Source: Clostridiales bacterium (GTDB lineage: Bacteria; Bacillota; Clostridia; Lachnospirales; CAG-274). From it: DNA of 5,142 bases. The notes beneath the pieces were generated by a model, which saw nothing but the letters and a program-made list of their open reading frames with translations, did not search any database and was not told the origin of the DNA. The translations under genes were made by a program, and so were the position numbers. Below, piece after piece: positions 1 to 3,636 of the stretch. The stretch spans positions 1-5,142 of the forward strand of contig JAJQBF010000292.1 of the NCBI GenBank assembly GCA_021203425.1, given 5' to 3'. Every line of letters begins with the position of its first letter. The stretch's first letter is position 1.

Positions 1-1
1 T

Positions 2-208
2 ATAAGAACAGCCCTATCTAATAAAATATTGAACAATACCCTGATGATTTTCCTTATCCAAGCTGTCTTATACTCGGAAAAACTTCCAACGGTCAACATC
101 TTCATATAGTAATGAGCGATGAAGGAACTATGAGCAGAATTATTACTGCCTACTGCTCCCGATATAAATAAATGGAGTTCTGATTTCAAAAACAGAAAGG
201 AGAATTAA
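2..208 (+). pseudogene. DUF4258 (RelE-like toxin family) gene remnant, 5' end outside the window, two frameshifts
   Basis: No single frame is open, but three pieces in two frames join into one DUF4258-like C-terminus. Frame 2 gives IRTALSNKI (2-28). Frame 1, from 28, gives IEQYPDDFPYPSCLILG, then a GQHLHIV strand and RIITAY (to 153). Frame 2 resumes near 158 with PDINKWSSDFKNRKEN and a stop at 206-208. The IxQYPDD-PYPSCLxLG, LHxV and ITAYxPDxxKW segments are the family's hallmark blocks, in the right order. A base appears missing near 26-30 and one extra near 154-157, so the net frame is restored. Read from either frame the protein ends early: frame 1 has TAA TAA at 19-24, and the second shift causes the TAA at 169-171. 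The true stop lies one base before the next gene, whose ribosome binding site (AAAGGAG) is inside this reading frame, as in intact DUF4258/YgiT pairs. Family members are predicted RelE-fold toxins. Sequencing error cannot be excluded. Confidence 0.8.
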
Positions 209-209
209 T

Positions 210-440
210 ATGAATTGTTTAAACTGTAAAACGGGTGATATGTTTGAATCAACAAACACCTATTTTGTTACATTAAATAACTGCTATGTCATTACCGAAA
301 ATGTACCTTGTCTGAAATGCAGCCAATGCAGTGAAATTTTTTACAAGGCTTCCGTATTGGAAAATATCGACAGTACAATCGAAAAAATTGAAAATATTTC
401 AAGCAAAATTTTTATTATGGATTACAAAACCGCAGCATAA
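210..440 (+). CDS. YgiT-type (MqsA N-terminal-like) zinc-finger protein, probable antitoxin
   Basis: This 76-residue protein has two CxxC pairs, C3-xx-C6 and C37-xx-C40, in the YgiT/MqsA arrangement. The second pair sits in the characteristic VPCxxCxxC block (residues 32-40). These cysteines are expected to bind one zinc ion. The C-terminal part (about 48-76) is a short helix and strand ending IFIMDYKTAA, without the HTH domain of full-length MqsA. That is normal for the short clostridial form. In known pairs the protein is encoded directly downstream of a DUF4258 toxin and is thought to neutralise it; here that upstream gene is broken. ATG at 210 follows AAAGGAG at 196-202 by 7 nt. A terminator hairpin follows 20 nt after the stop. 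Family assignment is firm. The antitoxin role is inferred from the pairing, and whether this protein can bind DNA without an HTH is unknown. Confidence 0.88.
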   Translation: MNCLNCKTGDMFESTNTYFVTLNNCYVITENVPCLKCSQCSEIFYKASVLENIDSTIEKIENISSKIFIMDYKTAA

Positions 441-460
441 ATGTCTTATTTTTATTCTAC

Positions 461-490
461 CCCCTCGGCAGATCCGAAGGGGTATTTTAT
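461..490 (+). terminator. Intrinsic terminator between converging genes
   Basis: CCCCTCGG (461-468) pairs with CCGAAGGGG (474-482), leaving one bulged A and a 5-nt loop, and TATTTTAT follows. The U-rich side is on the plus strand, so it terminates the zinc-finger gene. In the minus direction the flank is A-rich (TAGAATAAAAATAAG), so it would be a poor terminator for spmAB, although it lies only 14 nt beyond the spmB stop. Confidence 0.65.
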
Positions 491-496
491 AATAAT

Positions 497-1033
497 TCAA
501 CCATGCCCCCATATAACCTTACAAATAAATATACTTGCTGCAACACCGGTGAAATTTGCGATAAGGGCGCCCCAAAGGGTATATCTCGCTTTGGTAATTT
601 TAACCGGCATAAAATATACGCTCATTGTGTAAAAAACCGTTTCCGTACAGCTCATCATTACGGAAACAAGTCTGCCTATGTAACTGTCGGGACCATGCTG
701 TTTAAACAAATCCAAAAGAATACCCGTTGAGGCTGAAGAGGAAACCAAACGCATAAGTGTTAAAGGAACCAGTTCCGAAGGATAATGTATAATATCGGTT
801 AAGGGCGAAATAATTTCGCTGAATATATCCAAGGCTCCCGAAGACCTTAAAATTCCCACTGCCATCATAAGTCCCACAAGAGTGGGCATAATATCAACAG
901 CGCACTTCATTCCGTCAACGGCTCCTTCTATAAAAACATCATAAACCTTTATACCCTTTGAAATTCCGTGAGAAATTATTATCACAAACACAAGAGGCAG
1001 CATAAGGTTTGATATAGTAATTAATATCTGCAT
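497..1033 (-). CDS. spmB: Spore maturation protein B (SpmB)
   Basis: This 178-residue polytopic membrane protein of the nucleoside-recognition/Gate-domain superfamily matches the usual SpmB length. Hydrophobic segments lie at about 3-23, 46-63, 88-108, 120-143 and 152-173. Recognisable family blocks are YDVFIEGAVDG (31-41), PTLVGLMMAVG (50-60), the LMRLVSSSASTG stretch (93-104) and GPDSYIGRL (114-122), followed by the TETVFYTMSVYF segment (130-141). In Bacillus, SpmB works with SpmA in dehydrating the spore core, which gives heat resistance. Whether the pair transports something is unresolved. The ATG lies inside the end of spmA (13-nt overlap) and has a GAGGT site 7 nt upstream, so translation is probably coupled. 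In the central block I read RLVSSSAS where I remember RP-SGS-S in homologues; this needs an alignment. Confidence 0.93.
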   Translation of the reverse strand: MQILITISNLMLPLVFVIIISHGISKGIKVYDVFIEGAVDGMKCAVDIMPTLVGLMMAVGILRSSGALDIFSEIISPLTDIIHYPSELVPLTLMRLVSSSASTGILLDLFKQHGPDSYIGRLVSVMMSCTETVFYTMSVYFMPVKITKARYTLWGALIANFTGVAASIFICKVIWGHG

Positions 1034-1611
1034 TTTCCGTACCTCATTTCAATAATTTTTATAACCGCAATTCCGGTTATTGTTGAAACAAGAGTGGCAA
1101 AAAGCCCCGGGCCTATAATCTCAGAAGGGTTTGCCGAGTTAAACTGACTTCTGTAGGCAATTATATTCACTGAAACAAGCTGAAGGGAAGACATATTAAA
1201 AACCATAAATATACACATTGCCCTGCTGGCTTTGTCTTTTTCGGGGTTCAGCTTTTGCAGCTCCTTCATAGCCAAAAGACCGGCAGGTGTTGCCGCCCAG
1301 CCCAAACCAAGCATATTTGCTATTACATTTACGGCAATATGTTTCATTGCTTTGTGGTCACGGGGAACATCGGGAAACAAAAACTTAAGAAAAGGCATAA
1401 TCTTCTCCGCCATAAGCTCTATAAGCCCCGACTTCTCCCCTATTTTCATAAGCCCCGTCCACATTGAAAGAACCCCCACCATTACAATAACAACATTCAC
1501 AGCCTCCTTTGCCGAGTCTATTGCTCCGTTTGTAACTGCCTCAAGATTTCCGCTGAATGCGGCAGTTAATATTCCGAGAAAAATCATACCTGCCCAAAGA
1601 AAATTAAGCAT
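1021..1611 (-). CDS. spmA: Spore maturation protein A (SpmA)
   Basis: This 196-residue integral membrane protein has the standard SpmA length and the Gate/nucleoside-recognition fold signature. Hydrophobic segments lie at about 3-20, 37-57, 91-115, 131-152 and 166-187. The diagnostic motifs are the central NMLGLGWAATPAGLLAM block (99-115) and NMSSLQLVSVNIIAYRS (139-155). Between them lies a charged cytosolic-type loop, KELQKLNPEKDKASR (116-130). With SpmB it is required in Bacillus for late spore-core dehydration and full heat resistance. ATG at 1609-1611 follows a G-rich ribosome binding site (AGGGGGAG). It is the first gene of the minus-strand pair and diverges from the AbrB-like gene across about 215 nt. 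That interval has AT-rich -10-like hexamers (TATTAT near 1636-1641), but I could not define a sporulation-sigma promoter by eye. Confidence 0.95.
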   Translation of the reverse strand: MLNFLWAGMIFLGILTAAFSGNLEAVTNGAIDSAKEAVNVVIVMVGVLSMWTGLMKIGEKSGLIELMAEKIMPFLKFLFPDVPRDHKAMKHIAVNVIANMLGLGWAATPAGLLAMKELQKLNPEKDKASRAMCIFMVFNMSSLQLVSVNIIAYRSQFNSANPSEIIGPGLFATLVSTITGIAVIKIIEMRYGKCRY

Positions 1612-1717
1612 ATTCTCCCCCTTTTCCGTCTATTTTATAATAATATATTTACACTTTACAGCTTAAATAACCCCAAACCTTCCCCCTTAATTTCCAACAA
1701 TACCCACAATTCTTATT

Positions 1718-1737
1718 TTTTCTCAAATTTTCTCAAA
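1718..1737 (+). repeat. 10-nt perfect tandem repeat upstream of a promoter
   Basis: TTTTCTCAAA occurs twice with no gap (1718-1727 and 1728-1737), ending 6 nt before the -35 hexamer at 1744. Two copies spaced by about one helical turn just upstream of a promoter could be an AT-rich UP-type element or a two-site operator on one DNA face. Simple A/T-rich sequence is the alternative. Confidence 0.5.
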
Positions 1738-1743
1738 AAAGTG

Positions 1744-1772
1744 TTGACATTTTATGGGAGTTGGTGTAGAAT
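1744..1772 (+). promoter_or_regulatory. Sigma-A-type promoter of the AbrB-like/lepB operon
   Basis: A perfect -35 box, TTGACA (1744-1749), is separated by exactly 17 nt from TAGAAT (1767-1772), which is one mismatch from TATAAT. Transcription would start near 1779, giving a leader of about 49 nt before the ATG at 1828. This is one of the two strongest promoter-like sequences in the window. No good Spo0A box (TGTCGAA) was found around it. Confidence 0.82.
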
Positions 1773-1827
1773 AATAATTGTCAGATAAGTAACTGCAGAT
1801 TCTAAATTATTAAAGGAGTGTATTGTA

Positions 1828-2091
1828 ATGAAACCTACAGGTATAGTAAGAAACGTAGACGAACTCGGAAGAATCGTTCTCCCAAAAGAGTTAAGAAATA
1901 TTCTTTCTATAGAGGTTAAAACCCCTATGGAAATATTTACAAACAACGATACTATTGTTTTAAGAAAATATGAGCCTGCCGATATTTTTACGGGAGAAAT
2001 GAACGATCTTGTTGATTTCGAAGGCAAAAAAGTCGCTAAAGCAAATATCCTTAAGCTTTGCGAGCTGGCAGGTATTAAAGTAGTAGAATAA
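1828..2091 (+). CDS. AbrB/SpoVT-family transition-state DNA-binding regulator
   Basis: This 87-residue protein carries the AbrB swapped-hairpin DNA-binding domain at about residues 1-47. Its signature GIVRxVDELGRIVLPxELR (5-23) is nearly identical to Bacillus AbrB. Three of the four DNA-contacting arginines known from AbrB are kept (R8, R15, R23), while the fourth position (24) is Asn. The C-terminal part (about 50-87, TGE at 55-57, then FEGKKVAK) resembles the AbrB oligomerisation half and ends soon after an AGIKV segment. Such proteins are dimers or tetramers that repress or modulate stationary-phase and sporulation genes. It is the first gene after the strong promoter. ATG has AAAGGAG at 1812-1818, 9 nt upstream. 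The next gene starts 14 nt after its stop. It may regulate its own promoter and the divergent spmAB pair; that is inference from position. Confidence 0.9.
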   Translation: MKPTGIVRNVDELGRIVLPKELRNILSIEVKTPMEIFTNNDTIVLRKYEPADIFTGEMNDLVDFEGKKVAKANILKLCELAGIKVVE

Positions 2092-2105
2092 GGAGATGTT
2101 AATCT

Positions 2106-2453
2106 GTGAAGGAAGAAAGAATCCTTGTGTTAAATATGCTGAATGAGGGTAAAATAACCGCTGATGAGGCCTGTAAACTTCTCTCTGTTCTTAACGGCTC
2201 AGAGCCTGTAAAAGAAAGCGGTGAATTCAGCGAAAAGGTAAACAAATATGCCGGCGACATAAAGAAAAAAGTAACCAAACTGGCAAAAGACGCCGAGCCG
2301 ACAGTTAAGAAATATGCCGAGGCTGTAGGCGACAAAATCGAAGACATTAAATCCGGAATTAAAAATAAAAAGAAATATGATATTTCCGATGACGAAATTA
2401 TAATTGTTGACGAAACCGACGAAAACAACTCAGACGAGGAATGCAGCGGTTAA
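2106..2453 (+). CDS. SHOCT-like domain small protein with amphipathic helix and acidic tail
   Basis: This 115-residue protein starts with GTG; AAGGAG at 2090-2095 overlaps the previous stop codon and sits 10 nt upstream. Residues 1-30 (KEERILVLNMLNEGKITADEA, then CKLLSVLNG) match the SHOCT-like helix-turn-helix found at the N-terminus of YvlB/DUF4097-type envelope-stress proteins. Residues 41-88 form a long Lys/Glu-rich amphipathic helix. Its V-x-K-Y-A motif recurs at 45-49 and 67-71, a 22-residue (2 x 11) spacing as in apolipoprotein- or LEA-like helices. The tail (92-115) is strongly acidic (SDDEIIIVDETDEN). There is no signal peptide or membrane span, so it is probably cytosolic or peripheral to the membrane. 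It lies between a DNA-binding regulator and lepB, which suggests but does not prove a link to the envelope. The biochemical function is unknown. Confidence 0.75.
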   Translation: MKEERILVLNMLNEGKITADEACKLLSVLNGSEPVKESGEFSEKVNKYAGDIKKKVTKLAKDAEPTVKKYAEAVGDKIEDIKSGIKNKKKYDISDDEIIIVDETDENNSDEECSG

Positions 2454-2490
2454 TCACAACCGGCTTTCCCTAAACAAACTTTTAAAAATT

Positions 2491-2496
2491 AAGGTG
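2491..2496 (+). promoter_or_regulatory. Ribosome binding site that sets the lepB start
   Basis: AAGGTG lies 6 nt before ATG 2503. The reading frame also runs upstream to an ATG at 2404, but that ATG lies inside the preceding gene, has no Shine-Dalgarno sequence, and would add 33 residues unlike any signal peptidase. A later ATG at 2668 (residue 56) has a weaker AAAAAGG upstream and would remove the acidic extension. Confidence 0.65.
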
Positions 2497-2502
2497 CCTA
2501 AA

Positions 2503-3186
2503 ATGAAAGATGAAAAATACAATCAAACAAACGAAATAACGGCAGAACCGGCGGAAAACACCGTTCAGGCGGAAGCCGCTGAGCAGGCTGAGGCTGCCGA
2601 AACACAGGTTTCAGCAGAAGAAACCGAAACTCAGGACGAAGGTAAAAAAGACGTTAAAAAGGTAATTATGAAGGAAACAATAAGCTGGATTAAGACTATT
2701 GCCGCCGCTCTTATTTTCGCTTACCTCATAACAACCTTCATTATTGTTAATGCCCAAGTACCTTCGGGTTCAATGAAAAACACAATAAACGAAGGCGACA
2801 GACTTATTGCAAACCGTCTTTCCTATCTTTTCAGCGATCCCGAAAGATTTGATATAGTTGTTTTCAAATTTCCCGATAATGAAGATCTCTACTATATCAA
2901 ACGAATTATAGGGCTGCCGGGAGAAACAGTTGAAATAAAAGACGGCAAGGTTTATATTGACGGTTCCGAAGAGCCCCTTGATGACTCGTTCATATTAGAG
3001 GAAATGTATGACGAACCGGATCAAATTTACGAAGTTCCCGAAGACTGCTACTTTATGTTGGGCGACAACAGAAACAACTCCGCCGATTCCAGGCGATGGG
3101 TAAATAAATATGTCAAACGTGAAAAAATTCTGGGTAAAGCAATTTTCAAATACTATCCCGGTTTTGAGCTTTTGACAAACAAATAA
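2503..3186 (+). CDS. lepB: Signal peptidase I (LepB/SipX family)
   Basis: This 227-residue membrane serine protease removes signal peptides from Sec- and Tat-exported proteins. A single membrane anchor spans about 63-83 (WIKTIAAALIFAYLITTFII). The catalytic box PSGSM (87-91) follows, with nucleophile Ser90. Then come YYIKRIIGLPG (130-140) with the general base Lys133 and the conserved GDNRNNSADSR box (187-197). All family boxes are present, and the short extracytoplasmic domain is of the Gram-positive type with no large insertion. The oddity is residues 1-55: an Ala/Glu/Gln-rich acidic segment before the anchor, which would be cytosolic. It may be a docking or regulatory tail, or simply low complexity. 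The gene starts 49 nt after the preceding stop and ends 16 nt before the next ATG, within the operon. Other sip paralogues probably exist elsewhere in the genome. Confidence 0.95.
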   Translation: MKDEKYNQTNEITAEPAENTVQAEAAEQAEAAETQVSAEETETQDEGKKDVKKVIMKETISWIKTIAAALIFAYLITTFIIVNAQVPSGSMKNTINEGDRLIANRLSYLFSDPERFDIVVFKFPDNEDLYYIKRIIGLPGETVEIKDGKVYIDGSEEPLDDSFILEEMYDEPDQIYEVPEDCYFMLGDNRNNSADSRRWVNKYVKREKILGKAIFKYYPGFELLTNK

Positions 3187-3202
3187 AAAGGAGATTATTA
3201 AT

Positions 3203-3409
3203 ATGGCTCAGGTTACAAAAGAAACCATTATAGCTGATGTTTTAAAAATAGACAGAGGAGCTATTCCGATTCTTATGATGAGCGGAATGCACTGTATAGG
3301 CTGTCCCTCGGCTCAGGCCGAAACCCTTGAAGAAGCCTGTTTTGTTCACGGTATCGATGTAGACCCCGTAGTAGATCAGCTTAACAGTTATTTCAAAACA
3401 CTTGAATAA
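3203..3409 (+). CDS. DUF1858 (TIGR03980-type) redox-disulfide domain protein
   Basis: This 68-residue single-domain protein has the hallmark motif MSGMHCIGCPSAQAETLEEA (26-45), giving a C31-x-x-C34 pair, plus a third cysteine at 46. It is followed by HGID and a short C-terminal helix (VVDQLNSYFKTL). The family is named from its association with hybrid-cluster proteins and is thought to use the CxxC as a redox-active disulfide. It is widespread in anaerobes, but no substrate is established. Full length for the family. AAAGGAG at 3187-3193 lies 9 nt before ATG. It is the last gene of the operon, 16 nt after lepB and 9 nt ahead of a strong terminator. It is not next to a hybrid-cluster gene here, so its role beside signal peptidase is unexplained. 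Confidence 0.92.
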   Translation: MAQVTKETIIADVLKIDRGAIPILMMSGMHCIGCPSAQAETLEEACFVHGIDVDPVVDQLNSYFKTLE

Positions 3410-3418
3410 TTGAAAATC

Positions 3419-3454
3419 AAAAACCCGACGGCAAACAAAGCCGTCGGGTTTTTT
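3419..3454 (+). terminator. Strong intrinsic terminator of the lepB operon
   Basis: The GC-rich perfect stem CCCGACGGC (3424-3432) pairs with GCCGTCGGG (3440-3448) around a 7-nt AAACAAA loop. Flanking AAAAA/TTTTT extend it to about 14 bp, and the T-run continues to 3454. The minus strand also has T-runs after the stem (TTTTTGATTTT), so it could act in both directions. Confidence 0.95.
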
Positions 3455-3478
3455 GTGTTTAAAAAAAATACAAATTAC

Positions 3479-3540
3479 AGTTCAGCCAATACCTCGCAAA
3501 ACTGCCGCAAACGCAGCAGACGCCGTTTCACGGCTGAACT
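3479..3540 (+). repeat. Perfect 9-bp inverted repeat flanking 44 nt, possible structured RNA or DNA site
   Basis: AGTTCAGCC (3479-3487) is the exact reverse complement of GGCTGAACT (3532-3540). Inside are smaller stems: CTGC/GCAG (3502-3505 with 3513-3516) and GCCGT-TTC-ACGGC (3522-3534). The latter uses part of the right outer arm, so the two folds compete. The element lies between the lepB-operon terminator and the next promoter and has no reading frame of its own that I trust. A T-rich tract follows on the minus strand (3461-3469). It may encode a small RNA or be the relic of one; no known RNA family was recognised. Confidence 0.45.
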
Positions 3541-3559
3541 TTTACATAAAAAAGTCCAC

Positions 3560-3584
3560 TGTCACCATCGGAGCTATGGTGACA
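3560..3584 (+). promoter_or_regulatory. Palindrome TGTCACCAT-N7-ATGGTGACA, candidate operator
   Basis: The two 9-nt half sites (3560-3568 and 3576-3584) are perfectly complementary and centred at 3572. Their centres are 16 nt apart, about one and a half helical turns. The right half ends 5 nt before the -35 box, about 53 nt upstream of the predicted start, a typical activator-binding position. No U-tract follows, so it is not an intrinsic terminator. The downstream HTH protein or another dimeric regulator may bind it. Confidence 0.55.
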
Positions 3585-3589
3585 CTATC

Positions 3590-3618
3590 TTGAAAACCGC
3601 CGAAAAAATTAATATAAT
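3590..3618 (+). promoter_or_regulatory. Sigma-A-type promoter of the HTH gene
   Basis: TTGAAA (3590-3595), a 17-nt spacer and a perfect TATAAT (3613-3618). Initiation would fall near 3625, giving a leader of only about 12 nt before ATG 3637, with the ribosome binding site at the very 5' end of the transcript. Confidence 0.8.
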
Positions 3619-3624
3619 AAATAT

Positions 3625-3630
3625 TAGGTG
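3625..3630 (+). promoter_or_regulatory. Ribosome binding site that sets the HTH-gene start
   Basis: TAGGTG lies 6 nt before ATG 3637. A GTG at 3628 is in frame but overlaps this site and would add only three residues (MIF), so ATG 3637 is preferred. Confidence 0.6.
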
Positions 3631-3636
3631 ATATTT

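Noticed and set aside
1232..1666. Long plus-strand open frame opposite spmA
   Set aside because: It is antisense to a clear spmA gene, has no ribosome binding site, and translates to Ser/Ile/Phe-rich sequence typical of a complement shadow.
1612..1743. Possible Spo0A boxes or a sporulation-sigma promoter between spmA and the AbrB-like gene
   Set aside because: No TGTCGAA-like box and no clear sigma-E or sigma-G -35/-10 pair could be placed by eye. Only AT-rich -10-like hexamers are present.
1828..2091. Apparent loss of a C-terminal zinc ribbon in the AbrB-like protein (no CxxC pairs after residue 50)
   Set aside because: Some clostridial relatives carry cysteines there, but the TGE segment aligns better with Bacillus AbrB itself, which has no zinc ribbon, so this is probably ordinary family variation.
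2445..2465. Imperfect hairpin AGCGGTT/AACCGGCT at the end of the SHOCT-like gene
   Set aside because: A short stem with a bulge, followed by only three Ts (CTTTCCC). It is not a convincing terminator, so the operon is kept continuous into lepB.
3453..3481. Weak promoter-like TTGTGT-17-TACAGT before the first inverted repeat
   Set aside because: Both hexamers have two mismatches and the -35 overlaps the terminator T-run. This is too weak to claim an RNA start.
3410..3631. Plus-strand open frame of about 73 codons after the DUF1858 gene
   Set aside because: It begins without a ribosome binding site, runs through the terminator stem and both inverted repeats, and its translation is low-complexity with no family resemblance.
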